A stretch of DNA of 64,000 bases from Glycomyces lechevalierae (GCF_027622945.1 NZ_JAPZVQ010000002.1:504637-568636); one strand, 5' to 3'; positions 17,068 to 26,633 are shown, numbered from the stretch's first letter. A program made the numbers and translations. The notes: generated by a model not told the origin, from the letters alone.

Positions 17068-18207
17068 ATGACGTGGGTCCTATTGGCGGTGGTGTGCCTG
17101 GCGGCGGGCGGTTTCGGCGGCTGGTTCGCGGGGCGGTCGCGGCAGGCGGCCGAGCTGGCGGCGGCCACGGCCCGCCTGGAGGCGGCGGCGGACAACGAGC
17201 AGCGGCTCGAGGCGACGTTGAAGGCCGTCGCGTACGAGGCCACGGACCATTCGCGGCAGGCCGTCGGGCAGGTGCTCGCGCCGATCGCGGAGACGTTGGC
17301 GCGCTACGAGAACCGTCTCGGCGATGTGGAGCGCGCCCGGGTGGACGCGTACGCGCAGTTGCGGATCCAGCTCTCGGGGGTCGCGGACATCTCGGAGGAC
17401 CTGCGGGAGCAGACCGGGCGGCTGCTGGGGGCGCTGCGGTCGCCGCAGGTGCGCGGGCAGTGGGGCGAGGTGCAGCTGCGGCGGATCGTCGAGGCGGCCG
17501 GGATGGTCGAGCACTGCGACTTCTCCGAGCAGCACTCGGGACTCGTCGACGGGCGCGGGGTGCGGCCCGACCTCGTCGTGCGGCTCTCGGGCGGGCGGAC
17601 GCTCGTGGTGGACGCGAAGGCGCCGCTGCAGTCGTACCTGCAGGCGCTCGAGTCGGAGGACGAGGCGGGACGCGACCAGTTGCTGCGGATGCACGCGAAG
17701 CATCTGCGGCGGCATGTGGAGTCGTTGGCGGGCAAGGAGTACTGGCGGGCGTTCGAGGACACGCCGGAGATGGTGGTGCTGTTCGTGCCGGCCGACGCGT
17801 TCCTGGACGCGGCGCTGCGGGGCGACCCGGCGCTGCTGGAGGACTCGTTCGCGCGGGGCGTGGTGATCGCTTCGCCCGCGACGCTGATGGCGCTGCTGCG
17901 GACGGTGGCGCACACGTGGCGGCAGGAGGCGCTCGCGCAGCACGCCAAGGAGGTGCACAAGCTGGGGCGCGAACTCCACGAGCGGCTGGGCGCGGTCGCG
18001 GGCCACTTCTCGCGGCTCGGCTCGTCTTTGGAGGCGGCGGTGGGGTCGTACAACGCGGCCGTCGCGAGCGTCGAATCGCGGCTCCTGGTGACCGCGCGGC
18101 GCTTCAGCGAACTCGAGGTCGCGGGCGAACCGCCGGAGTCCCCGGCACCGGTGATCACGCCGACGCGGAAGCCCAGTTGGGAAGCGGTGGAGGACTACCG
18201 GGCCTGA
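17068..18207 (+). CDS. rmuC: DNA recombination protein RmuC
   Basis: A 379-residue RmuC homologue. An N-terminal membrane helix (WVLLAVVCLAAGGFGGWFAG) is followed by a coiled coil and the nuclease-like core with SPQVRGQWGEVQLRRIVEAAGM, VRPDLVVRLSGGRTLVVDAKAPLQSYL and FVPADAFLDAAL. RmuC limits inversions between short inverted repeats. Length is typical of actinobacterial members, shorter than the E. coli protein. Confidence 0.93.
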   Translation: MTWVLLAVVCLAAGGFGGWFAGRSRQAAELAAATARLEAAADNEQRLEATLKAVAYEATDHSRQAVGQVLAPIAETLARYENRLGDVERARVDAYAQLRIQLSGVADISEDLREQTGRLLGALRSPQVRGQWGEVQLRRIVEAAGMVEHCDFSEQHSGLVDGRGVRPDLVVRLSGGRTLVVDAKAPLQSYLQALESEDEAGRDQLLRMHAKHLRRHVESLAGKEYWRAFEDTPEMVVLFVPADAFLDAALRGDPALLEDSFARGVVIASPATLMALLRTVAHTWRQEALAQHAKEVHKLGRELHERLGAVAGHFSRLGSSLEAAVGSYNAAVASVESRLLVTARRFSELEVAGEPPESPAPVITPTRKPSWEAVEDYRA

Positions 18208-18373
18208 CGAACCCGCCCGGGGGCAGTCCCCCGCCCTCCCAGGGGGGCGACCCCAGGCCAAGTCTCTCGCCGGGGTCCGACAGAACACCCCGGTTCTTAC
18301 CGTCGTAAGGAAAAGTGTCACCCGAAAGAGGTCGCCGCGGCGCTGACGCCGCGACGCCCCGCGTCGTCGGCGC

Positions 18374-19336
18374 TCAGGCGCGCCCGGCGGCCTTCAGGTC
18401 CTTCGCGAGTTCGCGCGGGAGCGAGAAGGCGATCTTCTCGGTCACCGGCTCGAACACCTCGACATTCGCGAAACCGCGCTTGGCCAAGTGCGCCAGGACG
18501 TCCTGCACCAGGTTGTCCGGCACCGAGGCCCCCGAAGAGAGGCCCACAGTGGACGCCCCTTCGAGCCAGGCCTCGTCGATCTCGTGCGCGAAGTCGATCA
18601 GGTACCCGGCGCGCGCGCCGTGCTGCACCGCGACCTCGACCAGCCGCACCGAGTTCGAAGAGTTCTTGGAACCGACCACCAGCATCACGTCGCACTCCGC
18701 CGCGATGTCCTTCACCACCTGCTGGCGGTTCTGCGTCGCGTAGCAGATGTCGTCGCTCGGCGGGCTCTGCAGCATCGGGAGGCGCTGCTTCAGCCGCCCG
18801 ACCGTCTCCATCGTCTCGTCCACCGAGAGCGTCGTCTGCGACAGCCACACGACCTTCTCCGGGTCGCGCACCTTCACCTGGTCGACCGCGTCCGGCCCGT
18901 CCACGAGCTGGATGTGCTCGGGCGCCTCGCCAGAGGTCCCGATGACCTCCTCGTGGCCCTCGTGGCCGATGAGCAGGATGTCGTAATCCTCCTCGGCGTA
19001 CCGCACGGCCTCCTTGTGCACCTTCGTCACCAGCGGGCACGTCGCGTCGATCGCCTTCAGGCCGCGCTCGGCCGCCTGGTCGTGCACCTCGGGCGCCACG
19101 CCGTGCGCCGAGAAGACCACCACCGATCCCGGCGGCACTTCCTCGTTCTCCTCCACGAACACCGCGCCCTTGCCGGCCAGGGTCTCCACCACATGCCGGT
19201 TGTGCACGATCTCCTTGCGCACGTAGACGGGAGCGCCGTAGAGCTCCAGCGCCTTCTCGACGGTCACCACGGCCCGGTCCACGCCCGCGCAGTACCCGCG
19301 CGGCTTGGCCAACAACACTCGCTTCGGGTCTGCCAC
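18374..19336 (-). CDS. ispH: 4-hydroxy-3-methylbut-2-enyl diphosphate reductase (IspH)
   Basis: A 320-residue IspH, last enzyme of the MEP isoprenoid pathway, making IPP and DMAPP. The three cysteines that hold the [4Fe-4S] cluster are C16 (PRGYCAGV), C100 (DATCPLV) and C198 (DICYAT). Substrate-binding VHNRHVV and SAHGV and GSKNSSNS motifs are present. GTG 19336 is six bases after a leftward -10 box (TACCAT, 19348-19343). Divergent from xseA, an arrangement common in actinobacteria. Confidence 0.96.
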   Translation of the reverse strand: MADPKRVLLAKPRGYCAGVDRAVVTVEKALELYGAPVYVRKEIVHNRHVVETLAGKGAVFVEENEEVPPGSVVVFSAHGVAPEVHDQAAERGLKAIDATCPLVTKVHKEAVRYAEEDYDILLIGHEGHEEVIGTSGEAPEHIQLVDGPDAVDQVKVRDPEKVVWLSQTTLSVDETMETVGRLKQRLPMLQSPPSDDICYATQNRQQVVKDIAAECDVMLVVGSKNSSNSVRLVEVAVQHGARAGYLIDFAHEIDEAWLEGASTVGLSSGASVPDNLVQDVLAHLAKRGFANVEVFEPVTEKIAFSLPRELAKDLKAAGRA

Positions 19337-19342
19337 GCCTCG

Positions 19343-19386
19343 ATGGTATCCGGCCGCCCGGTTTCGTCACACCCTGCAGTTAGTCT
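19343..19386. promoter_or_regulatory. Divergent leaderless promoters of ispH and xseA
   Basis: Leftward TACCAT (19348-19343) lies 6 bases before the ispH GTG. Rightward TAGTCT (19381-19386) lies 6 bases before the xseA GTG. Confidence 0.55.
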
Positions 19387-19392
19387 GGCCAC

Positions 19393-20676
19393 GTGACCGA
19401 CGCAGCGAGCAGCGCCACCGACAGTCCCAGCGACACCCCCTCCCCGCGCCCCGCCACCGGCCCGGGCGCGCCGATGAGCGCCGAGAACCCGTGGCCGCTG
19501 CGGGTCGTCTCCAAGAAGATCGGCGACTGGCTCGCCCGCCTCGGCGAGGTCTGGACCGAGGGTCAGATCACCGAGATCAGCCACCGCGGCCGCACCGTCT
19601 ACCTGACCCTCCGCGACCCCTCCGCCGAGGTCTCGATGCGCGTGGTCGACTTCAACGGCGCCATCGCCGCCTGCGACCCGCCCCTGCGCGACGGCGCGCA
19701 GGTCGTCATCCGCGCCCAGGCCCAGTGGTGGGACAAGAACGGCTCGCTCTCGCTCCACGTGCGCGAGATCCGGCAGGTCGGCCTCGGCGAACTCCTCGCC
19801 CGCCTCGAACGCCTCAAGAAGCTCCTCGCCGCCGAAGGCCTCTTCGCGGCCGAGCGCAAGAAGCCGCTCCCGTTCCTGCCCTACCGGATCGGGCTCATCA
19901 CCGGCCGCGCCTCGGACGCGATGCGCGACGTCCTCAAGAACGCGAAAGCCCGCCTGCCCTCCGCGGACTTCGAGGTCCGCGAGGTCGCCGTCCAGGGCCC
20001 GCGCGCCGTCACCGAGGTCTGCGCCGCGCTGGCCGAGCTCGACCGGGACCCCGACATCGAGGTCATCGTCATCGCGCGCGGCGGCGGCTCGATGGAGGAC
20101 CTGCTGCCGTTCTCGGACGAGACGCTGTGCCGCGCGGTCGCCGAGGCCGTCACGCCCGTCATCTCCGCGATCGGGCACGAACCGGACACGCCGATCCTCG
20201 ACTACGTGGCCGACTGGCGCGCCTCCACCCCCACTGAGGCCGGCAAGAAAGTGGTCCCCGACCTCGCCGAGGAGCAGCGCGGCCTGAACATCTGCCGCAC
20301 CCGGCTGCGCCAGGCGCTCAACGCGATGCTCACCCGCGAGACCGACGGGCTCGCCGCGATGCGCGCCCGGCCCGTGCTCGCGCGGCCCGAGACGATGCTC
20401 GAGGCCCGGGCCGATGTCGTCGCGAACCTCACGCACCGCATGCGCGCGCGCGTGGACTCGCGGCTCGAGCGGTCGACGGACGACCTGGAGCACCTGCGGG
20501 CGCGGCTGCGGTCGCTGTCGCCGCAGTCGACGCTCGACCGGGGCTACGCGATCGTCACCGACACCGAATCCGGTGCGGTGCTGCGGGAAGCGACGGCGGC
20601 CGGCGAGGCCATCGAAGTGCGGCTGGCGGCGGGATCGCTGCGGGCCGCGGTCGTACACACACGAGAGGACGGGTAG
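19393..20676 (+). CDS. xseA: Exodeoxyribonuclease VII large subunit
   Basis: A 427-residue XseA. After a low-complexity N-terminus (about 28 residues) comes the OB fold (WPLRVVSKKIGDWLARLGEVWTEGQITEI...VYLTLRDPSAEVSM) and the catalytic domain with ITGRASDAMRDVLKN, DPDIEVIVIARGGGSMEDLLPFSDE and ISAIGHEPDTPILDYVADWRASTPTEAG. GTG 19393 is supported by the -10 box; MSAENPWPL at 19474 is an alternative. XseA with XseB degrades single-stranded DNA. Confidence 0.95.
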   Translation: MTDAASSATDSPSDTPSPRPATGPGAPMSAENPWPLRVVSKKIGDWLARLGEVWTEGQITEISHRGRTVYLTLRDPSAEVSMRVVDFNGAIAACDPPLRDGAQVVIRAQAQWWDKNGSLSLHVREIRQVGLGELLARLERLKKLLAAEGLFAAERKKPLPFLPYRIGLITGRASDAMRDVLKNAKARLPSADFEVREVAVQGPRAVTEVCAALAELDRDPDIEVIVIARGGGSMEDLLPFSDETLCRAVAEAVTPVISAIGHEPDTPILDYVADWRASTPTEAGKKVVPDLAEEQRGLNICRTRLRQALNAMLTRETDGLAAMRARPVLARPETMLEARADVVANLTHRMRARVDSRLERSTDDLEHLRARLRSLSPQSTLDRGYAIVTDTESGAVLREATAAGEAIEVRLAAGSLRAAVVHTREDG

Positions 20677-20885
20677 TGAGCGAGGAACGCTTGACGTACG
20701 AGGAGGCCCGGGCCGAGCTCGTGGCCACGGTCGAACGGCTCGAAGCGGGCGGGGCCACCCTGGAGGAGTCCCTGCAGCTCTGGGAGCGCGGCGAGAAGCT
20801 GGCCGATCTGTGCCAATCGCACCTCGAAGGCGCGCGCGAGCGCCTCAAGGCCCGCACGGAGCCGGACGCGGAAGACGACGACTGA
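20676..20885 (+). CDS. xseB: Exodeoxyribonuclease VII small subunit
   Basis: A 69-residue XseB whose GTG overlaps the xseA stop by one base (TAGTG). The helical core TYEEARAELVATVERLEAGGATLEESLQLWERGEKLADLCQSHLEGARERL is the family signature; an acidic tail (EPDAEDDD) follows. Binds XseA to form the active nuclease. Confidence 0.94.
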   Translation: MSEERLTYEEARAELVATVERLEAGGATLEESLQLWERGEKLADLCQSHLEGARERLKARTEPDAEDDD

Positions 20886-20941
20886 GCGCCGGCCTCGAGA
20901 CCGCCGGAGTGCAGCTCTCAGGGCGAGATCGACGGGGGCCG

Positions 20942-21607
20942 TCAGGCGCCCGCGGCCTCGGCCACGCCTTCGGCGAGTTCGGGCAGGTCGGCCACGCCGT
21001 CGGGTTCGGCACTGAGCACGACGGTCTCGCCGCCGATCTCGGCCACCCAGGTCTCGCCGCTGCCCGTTTCGTATGCGGCCCATTCGATCCCGGCCGCCTC
21101 GACCGGGGTCCCGGCGCCGGACAGGTCCTCGTTCACGTCGGCGAGCGAGCCGTTGGTCTCCGCGAGCTGCAGGCCGTTGCCATCGGGCGAGTAGTAGCCG
21201 GTCCGGAGCGTGACGGTCTCCTCGTCGACGGCGAGGTCGGTCGAGATCGCCTTCCACTCCTCGTCCAGCTCGGGCTCGATCGCGGCCAGGCCGAGGCTCG
21301 CGGCCGTCGCGTGGTTCTCGCTCGTGTCGACCACGCTGACCTGCCGGTCCGAGGCCAGCCAGTTCCATCCGACGTAGAACAGCCCGATCGGCACGAGCAG
21401 CACCGCCATGGACATGGCCATGTCGCGCAGCCTGCGCGGTTTCGGACGCGCGGGCTTGACCGCCTCGCCGTCGGCGGCGGCCGCGCCGCCCTCGGCAGTG
21501 CCGCTTTCAACCGTGCCGCCCTCGGCAGCGCCCTGATCGCCAGTGCTGCCGTCGACCGCGCCATCGACCTCGGCTGCGGGCTCGGTCTTGACCTCTTCGG
21601 TGGACAT
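20942..21607 (-). CDS. DUF4245 membrane-anchored protein
   Basis: A 221-residue protein: a disordered acidic N-terminus (about 1-60), basic KPARPKPRRLRDM, one membrane helix (AMSMAVLLVPIGLFYVGWNWL) and an extracytoplasmic domain with WLASDRQVSVVD, LRTGYYSPDGNGLQLAETNG and ETWVAEIGGETVVLS, the pattern of actinobacterial DUF4245. Function unknown; in many actinobacteria it lies near xseAB or glpX. Convergent with xseB. ATG 21607 is the only start preceding the tail that gives this layout. Confidence 0.8.
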   Translation of the reverse strand: MSTEEVKTEPAAEVDGAVDGSTGDQGAAEGGTVESGTAEGGAAAADGEAVKPARPKPRRLRDMAMSMAVLLVPIGLFYVGWNWLASDRQVSVVDTSENHATAASLGLAAIEPELDEEWKAISTDLAVDEETVTLRTGYYSPDGNGLQLAETNGSLADVNEDLSGAGTPVEAAGIEWAAYETGSGETWVAEIGGETVVLSAEPDGVADLPELAEGVAEAAGA

Positions 21608-21802
21608 GGCTCCATCCTGAACGACCGCCTGACCGCCCGCGGCACCGGCCCGCCTCGGCGTGGCGCACGAAGCCCGCCCGCGCGACTGCGCCGCGATCCG
21701 GACGCGCCCGCCCAGTAGGACGCGAATCCGACTTCCGACCCGAAGGACGCCTGCAATACCCTCTCCGCAGCGGCATCCGCGCCCGAACGGAAGGAGCCCC
21801 CG

Positions 21803-22699
21803 TTGATCCTCGTGGCAGGCGAGAACATCATCGACCTCGTCCCAGCCCCCGGCGGCCAGCTCCGCCCCACCTGCGGCGGCGGTCCCGCGAACACCGCCGT
21901 CTCGCTCGCCCGGCGCGGCATCCCGACCGCGCTCGTCGGCACCGTGGGCGGCGACCACTTCGGCCGGCAGACGTGGCGGCGACACATCGCCGCCGGCGTG
22001 CGCCGCGAATGGCTGCTGCGCACCGAACTGCCCTCCACGCTCGGCCTCGCGATCGTCAGCGAGGACGGCACCGCCGAGTACGACTACTGGACGACCGGCA
22101 CCGCCGACTTCGCGTGGGAGGGCCGGGCCCTGCCCAAGCCCGATCCGGCCCAGGTCGACCTCGTGCACTTCGGGTCCCTCGCCGCCTACCTCGAGCCGTC
22201 CGCGCGCGCGATCGAGCACTGGGTGAACCGCGCCCGCCGCGCCGTCCCGATCTCCTTCGACCCGAACATCCGCCTCGGCGCGATGGGCGACCGCGCGAAG
22301 GTCCTCGAACGCACTGAGCGCCTGGTCGGGCTCGCGACCCTCGTGCGCGTCTCCGAGCGCGACCTCGGCCGCCTCTACCCGGGCACCGCGGTGGACGAGA
22401 TCGCCCGCAAGTGGCTCGAAGCCGGTCCGGAACTGGTGGTCGTGACCCTCGGCGACGCCGGGTCGGTCGCCTTCCACCGCAACCACGTCACGGAGATGAC
22501 GGCGGTCCCGGTGGACGTGGTCGACACGATCGGCGCGGGCGACGCGTTCACGTCCGGGCTCCTCGGCTGGCTCACCTCGGCGGGCTGGATGCGCCTCGAC
22601 CGGCTCCCCGCCTGGGGCAACCAGGCCGTGGTCGCCGCGGCCCTGCGGTACGCGAGCCAGGTCGCCGCGCAGGCGTGCACCGTTCCGGGCGCACCATGA
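21803..22699 (+). CDS. PfkB family carbohydrate kinase
   Basis: A 298-residue ribokinase-fold kinase. N-terminal GENIIDLVP and GGGPANTAVSLARRG bind the sugar; the C-terminal signature DTIGAGDAFTSGLLG carries the catalytic aspartate and anion hole. TTG 21803 follows GGAAGGAG with spacing of about 7. Fructokinase-like, but the true sugar cannot be told from sequence. It is too far from the dgoD locus to be assigned to it, although a 2-keto-3-deoxy-galactonate kinase would be needed there. Confidence 0.88.
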   Translation: MILVAGENIIDLVPAPGGQLRPTCGGGPANTAVSLARRGIPTALVGTVGGDHFGRQTWRRHIAAGVRREWLLRTELPSTLGLAIVSEDGTAEYDYWTTGTADFAWEGRALPKPDPAQVDLVHFGSLAAYLEPSARAIEHWVNRARRAVPISFDPNIRLGAMGDRAKVLERTERLVGLATLVRVSERDLGRLYPGTAVDEIARKWLEAGPELVVVTLGDAGSVAFHRNHVTEMTAVPVDVVDTIGAGDAFTSGLLGWLTSAGWMRLDRLPAWGNQAVVAAALRYASQVAAQACTVPGAP

Positions 22700-22755
22700 A
22701 GGGAAGCACTGCGACGCCCGTCGTTCACTGAGGCGAAACATGCCCCGAGTCGACA

Positions 22756-22761
22756 TACGAT
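22756..22761 (+). promoter_or_regulatory. -10 box TACGAT of egtD
   Basis: TACGAT ends six bases before GTG 22768; leaderless pattern. Confidence 0.5.
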
Positions 22762-22767
22762 GATGGT

Positions 22768-23748
22768 GTGTCTGCTCCTGAAATGCGGATCTGCCTCGAC
22801 GAGTCCGACCTCGACGCGTCGCTGCGCCTCGACGTCCGCCGGGGCCTGACCTCGCACCCCAAGCACCTGCCGATGCGCCTGCACTACGACGGCCGCGGCT
22901 CGACCCTGTTCGGCGAGCTCACCCGCCAGCCCGAGTACTACCAGACCCGCAGCGAGCGCGCGATCCTCCACGACGGGGCCGCCGAGATCGCGGACGCTCT
23001 CGGGACCGACCCGATCTCCGTGATCGAACTCGGCGCGGGCCGGGCCGAGAAGATCCGGCCCGTGCTCAGCGCACTCGCCGCCGCCGGCCGCCTCGACGCG
23101 TTCTGGCCCTTCGACGTCGCCGAAGGGGAGGTCAAGGACGTGCTGCGCGAGCTCGCCACGGCCTACCCGGACGCCCACCTCGGCGGGATCGTCGGCGACT
23201 TCACGCTCCACCTCGCGAACCTGCCCGACCACCACGACACGCGCCTCGTCGCGTTCCTCGGCGGCACCTTCGGCAACTTCGCCGGCATGGAGCGCAGCCA
23301 GTTCCTGCGCGACCTGCGCGAGGCCCTGCGCCCCGGCGACTGGTTCCTGCTCGGCGCCGACCTCGTGAAGGACCCGGACGTGATCCTCGCGGCCTACAAC
23401 GACGCCGCCGGGGTGACCGCCGAGTTCAACCGGCACATCCTCTACGTCCTCAACCACCGCCTCGGCGCCGACTTCGAACCCGACAGCTTCGAGCACATCG
23501 CCTTGTGGGACAACGACACCGCCACCATCGACATGCGCCTGCGCGCCATGAAGCCGATGCGGGTGGACCTCTCGGCGCTCGGTCTGGACATCTCGTTCGC
23601 CGTGGGCGAGGAGATCCACACCGGCATCTCCACCAAGTTCATGCCCGCCGAGCTCGAGAACCAGCTCCAGGCCAGCGGATTCGAGACCACCCGCTGGTGG
23701 ACGGATGAGCACGACTACATGGGCGTGTTCCTCGCCCGCGCGATCTGA
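22768..23748 (+). CDS. egtD: L-histidine N-alpha-methyltransferase (ergothioneine biosynthesis)
   Basis: A 326-residue SAM-dependent enzyme that trimethylates histidine to hercynine, the first committed step to ergothioneine. Recognisable motifs: YDGRGSTLFGELTRQPEYYQTRSERAIL, VIELGAGRAEKIRPVL (SAM binding), FLGGTFGNF and EEIHTGISTKF near the C-terminus (substrate binding). Length is typical. Unlike most actinobacterial loci there is no egtB, egtC, egtA or egtE beside it. Confidence 0.94.
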   Translation: MSAPEMRICLDESDLDASLRLDVRRGLTSHPKHLPMRLHYDGRGSTLFGELTRQPEYYQTRSERAILHDGAAEIADALGTDPISVIELGAGRAEKIRPVLSALAAAGRLDAFWPFDVAEGEVKDVLRELATAYPDAHLGGIVGDFTLHLANLPDHHDTRLVAFLGGTFGNFAGMERSQFLRDLREALRPGDWFLLGADLVKDPDVILAAYNDAAGVTAEFNRHILYVLNHRLGADFEPDSFEHIALWDNDTATIDMRLRAMKPMRVDLSALGLDISFAVGEEIHTGISTKFMPAELENQLQASGFETTRWWTDEHDYMGVFLARAI

Positions 23749-23788
23749 GCCGCTGAGGCGATCGCCCGTGGCCCTGGCCGCGCCGGAT

Positions 23789-23794
23789 TAAGGT
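23789..23794 (+). promoter_or_regulatory. -10 box TAAGGT before the phosphatase gene
   Basis: TAAGGT ends seven bases before ATG 23802, consistent with leaderless transcription separate from egtD. Confidence 0.45.
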
Positions 23795-23801
23795 GGTCGG
23801 C

Positions 23802-24395
23802 ATGGGAGAGATCGTGCTCATCCGCCACGGCGAGACCACCTGGTCCGCCTCCGGACGGCATACGTCCGTCACCGACCTCGAGCTCACCGAGAACGGTGTG
23901 TCCCAAGCGAAGGCGCTCGCGCCGCTGCTGAGCGGGCGCGAGTTCGCGGCCGTCTGGTCGAGCCCCCGCAAACGGGCGCTCATCACCGCCGACCTCGCGG
24001 GCCTCGACGTCACCGCCGTCATCCCCGACCTCGCCGAATGGGGCTACGGCGACTACGAGGGCCGCACCAGCGAGGAGATCGCGGACGAGGACCCCGACTG
24101 GTCGCTCTGGACCGACGGCGGCACCGGCTCCGGCGGTGAAACCCCTGATGAGGTCGCTGCCCGCCTCGACCGGGCGCTCGCCGAGGCCGAACCGCTCCTC
24201 GAACGCGGCGACGTCGCGTTCATCGCCCACGGCCACAGCCTCCGCGTCGCCGCGGCCCGCTGGCTCGGCCGCCCGGCCCGCGACGGCCGCGAGTTCAAGA
24301 TCGACACCGCCTCGATCGCCGCCCTCGGCTACGAGCACGGCCGCCACGCGATCACCCTGTGGAACCTGACGGCGGCCGCCGCGAACGGCGGCTAG
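23802..24395 (+). CDS. Histidine phosphatase family protein (acid phosphatase/PGM-like)
   Basis: A 197-residue histidine phosphatase. The phosphoacceptor motif LIRHGET is at residues 5-11, the second active-site arginine in SSPRKRALITA, the general acid in AEWGYGDYEGR, and the second histidine in AFIAHGHSLRV. ATG 23802 is preferred to an in-frame start at 23793 because of the -10 box position. Substrate unknown; similar small enzymes act on sugar phosphates. Confidence 0.9.
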   Translation: MGEIVLIRHGETTWSASGRHTSVTDLELTENGVSQAKALAPLLSGREFAAVWSSPRKRALITADLAGLDVTAVIPDLAEWGYGDYEGRTSEEIADEDPDWSLWTDGGTGSGGETPDEVAARLDRALAEAEPLLERGDVAFIAHGHSLRVAAARWLGRPARDGREFKIDTASIAALGYEHGRHAITLWNLTAAAANGG

Positions 24396-24435
24396 TCAAT
24401 CAGAGACACCTCTTGCGCCCCAGGCGACTCGCCGC

Positions 24436-24939
24436 TCACGGCAGTGTGCGGGTGAGCCAGACGATGTCGCCGCGGTCGTCGGTCGTGACGTGGTCGCGCT
24501 CGAAGTCGAGCTTCTCGAGGACGCGGAACGACGCGGTGTTCCAGTCACGCACCGTCGACCACAGCCGGGTGCGGCGGGTCGCTGCAGCGGCGTCGAGGAC
24601 CGCGCGGGCCGCCTCGGTGGCGTAGCCGTTGCCGTGGACGCGTTCGAACAGCTCGTAGGCGATCTCGGGCTCCTCGAGGCTCGCCCGGCCCACGGTCAGT
24701 CCGCAGTAGCCGATGAAGTCGCCTTCCGCCCGTCGTTGGATCGGCAGCAGCGCGATGCCTGTGGCAGCTGCGTTGGCGATGCCGTCCGCGATGATCGCTC
24801 GGATCTCCTCGATCGGCTGCGTCCCGCCGCCGCGCTCGGCGTGCAGGGCACGGAGCTCATCGGCGTCCGAGTCCTTCCACGGGCGCAGGATCAACCGCTC
24901 GGTCTCAAGATGGAACGACATCGGCTCGAATGAAGGCAT
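24436..24939 (-). CDS. GNAT family N-acetyltransferase (RimJ/RimL type)
   Basis: A 167-residue acetyltransferase opening with LETERLILRPWKDSDADELRALH, typical of RimJ/RimL-like enzymes, followed by GDFIGYCGLTVGR, EPEIAYELFERVHGNGYATEAARAVLDAA (acetyl-CoA loop) and NTASFRVLEKLDFERD. Start 24939 (MPSFEP) is preceded by CATAGT six bases upstream; 24921 is also possible. Acceptor unknown. Confidence 0.86.
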   Translation of the reverse strand: MPSFEPMSFHLETERLILRPWKDSDADELRALHAERGGGTQPIEEIRAIIADGIANAAATGIALLPIQRRAEGDFIGYCGLTVGRASLEEPEIAYELFERVHGNGYATEAARAVLDAAAATRRTRLWSTVRDWNTASFRVLEKLDFERDHVTTDDRGDIVWLTRTLP

Positions 24940-24967
24940 GGCCCAACTATGCACGATCCGGACCGGT

Positions 24968-25810
24968 TCAGGGCCGCCAGATGACGACCCCCGTCGACAT
25001 CTCGCGCTCCGAGAAGCGACCGTCCGGGGCCGCGTCGGCCAGCAGGGCGCGCAGTTCGATCTCGAAGGCGGGCAGGCGTTCCGCGAAGAGGTGCGGCGCG
25101 GAACTCGACAGGGAGAACACCGCGGAGACGATCGAGTCGATGCTCCGGTCGAAGATCCGGCCGTCGTCGACCTGGATGCGGTTCACCTTGGTGTACCCGG
25201 CTTCCCGCATGACGTCCTCCTCCCCGCCCGCGGTGCCGCCGGGCAGGAATCCCTGGCCGGCACGGCGAACCGGCCCGAGGTACGCCGCCACGAGTTCGCT
25301 GATGCGATCCCAGGGCGGGGCCGGGTGCGGCAGCGTCTCCGGGTCCTCGGCGCCGCGGTGGGTGGTGGCGCCGACGTGTATCCAGTGCCCGTCCGGGCGC
25401 AGCAGTTCGCGCACGCGGCGGGCGACCAGCAGGCGGTCCATCCAGTGGAAGGACTGCGCGAAGGCCACGACATCGAAGACGCCCAGGTCATCCGGCAGTT
25501 CCTCGGCGCGCAGTTGCCGCCATTCGATCTCGGCGAGCCCGGCGTCCTCGGCCCTCCGACTGGCTTCCCGGAGCATGCCCGCGTCCGGGTCGACGCCCAC
25601 AGTGGCGGCGAAGAGCGGCGCGAGCAGCAGCGTCAGCGAGCCTGGGCCGCAGCCGACATCGAGGAGGCGGCCGGTGCCGTCGAGCCCGAGTTCGGCGCGC
25701 ACGGCTTCGGCGAGGCCGGTCGGATACGGCATCCGGCCGACGCTGTAGTGGGCGGCGCTGCCGGCGAAGAGGGTCTCGTCCCACTCCCATTCGGCGGCGT
25801 CAGCGGTCAT
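24968..25810 (-). CDS. Class I SAM-dependent methyltransferase
   Basis: A 280-residue methyltransferase. Motif I is LLDVGCGPGSLTLLLAPLF (about residues 49-67), followed by VGVDPDAGML and the acidic/aromatic FDVVAFAQSFHWMD. The AQSFHW segment and layout resemble uncharacterised UbiE/Tam-like methyltransferases. Lies 28 bases upstream of the acetyltransferase on the same strand. Confidence 0.87.
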   Translation of the reverse strand: MTADAAEWEWDETLFAGSAAHYSVGRMPYPTGLAEAVRAELGLDGTGRLLDVGCGPGSLTLLLAPLFAATVGVDPDAGMLREASRRAEDAGLAEIEWRQLRAEELPDDLGVFDVVAFAQSFHWMDRLLVARRVRELLRPDGHWIHVGATTHRGAEDPETLPHPAPPWDRISELVAAYLGPVRRAGQGFLPGGTAGGEEDVMREAGYTKVNRIQVDDGRIFDRSIDSIVSAVFSLSSSAPHLFAERLPAFEIELRALLADAAPDGRFSEREMSTGVVIWRP

Positions 25811-25943
25811 CGGAGCAGCTTCTGTTTCTCATCGGCGCCAGCATCGCCGATCTCCTGAGCGATCGCCAGCGCTTTTCCGAAGCGCGCGGTCGCGCCCTCA
25901 ACTCGACCGCCCCGTCGCTGGGCTCTGGTAGGCTCCGGCAGCC

Positions 25944-26633
25944 ATGAACCCTCCCCTCGTTCTGATCCGTTCGGTGCTCGTGCGTTTCCCGACGCGTTTC
26001 TGGCTGTGGGCGTTCGCGGTCGCGATCGCGGCGGACCTCGCCGTGATCAGCTTCGACGCAGACCCGCTGCGCTGGGCGACGAAGCCCGCGCTCATGCTGC
26101 TGCTCCTGTGCCACTTGATCATCGCGACGCAGCCGGGTCTGCGCCCGGCCCGCCTGCTCGGTCTGGGGCTCCTGTTCGCCTGCGCGGCGGACATCGCGCT
26201 GCTGCTCGACGGCACGCCCGCGTTCCTGGTCGGGATGGGCCTGTTCGCCCTCATGCAGGTCACGTATCTGGCGGTCTTCGTGCGCTTGGGTGCGCTGTCG
26301 ACGCTCCGCGGCCGTTGGATCGTTCCTGCGTGCTATTTGGTGTTCTGGTTGGGCGCCAATGTGATCCTTTGGCCTCGGCTGGAGGCGCTGGCGGTTCCGG
26401 TCGCGGTCTACAGCCTGCTGCTCGTCGCCATGGCGGCGGCCGCCGGCGCTTTGAACCGCCTCGCGGCGGTGGGCGGGCTGCTCTTCGTGGTCTCGGACCT
26501 CACGCTCGGCCTGGGCGTCTCGGGCCTCGAGTTTCCGCTCCAGTCGCAAACGGTGATGGCGACTTATGCTGCGGCGCAACTGCTCCTGATCCTCGGAACC
26601 ATCAAGGCCCTGCCCTTCAAGGCCCCCGAATGA
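25944..26633 (+). CDS. Lysoplasmalogenase-like YhhN family membrane protein
   Basis: A 229-residue integral membrane protein with about seven to eight helices, matching the YhhN family (FDADPLRWATKPALMLLLL, CAADIALLL, FLVGMGLFALMQVTYLAVF, VVSDLTLGLGV). Family members hydrolyse the vinyl-ether bond of lysoplasmalogens. A TAGGCT -10 box (25929-25934) lies nine bases before ATG 25944. Overlaps the next gene by four bases. Confidence 0.86.
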   Translation: MNPPLVLIRSVLVRFPTRFWLWAFAVAIAADLAVISFDADPLRWATKPALMLLLLCHLIIATQPGLRPARLLGLGLLFACAADIALLLDGTPAFLVGMGLFALMQVTYLAVFVRLGALSTLRGRWIVPACYLVFWLGANVILWPRLEALAVPVAVYSLLLVAMAAAAGALNRLAAVGGLLFVVSDLTLGLGVSGLEFPLQSQTVMATYAAAQLLLILGTIKALPFKAPE

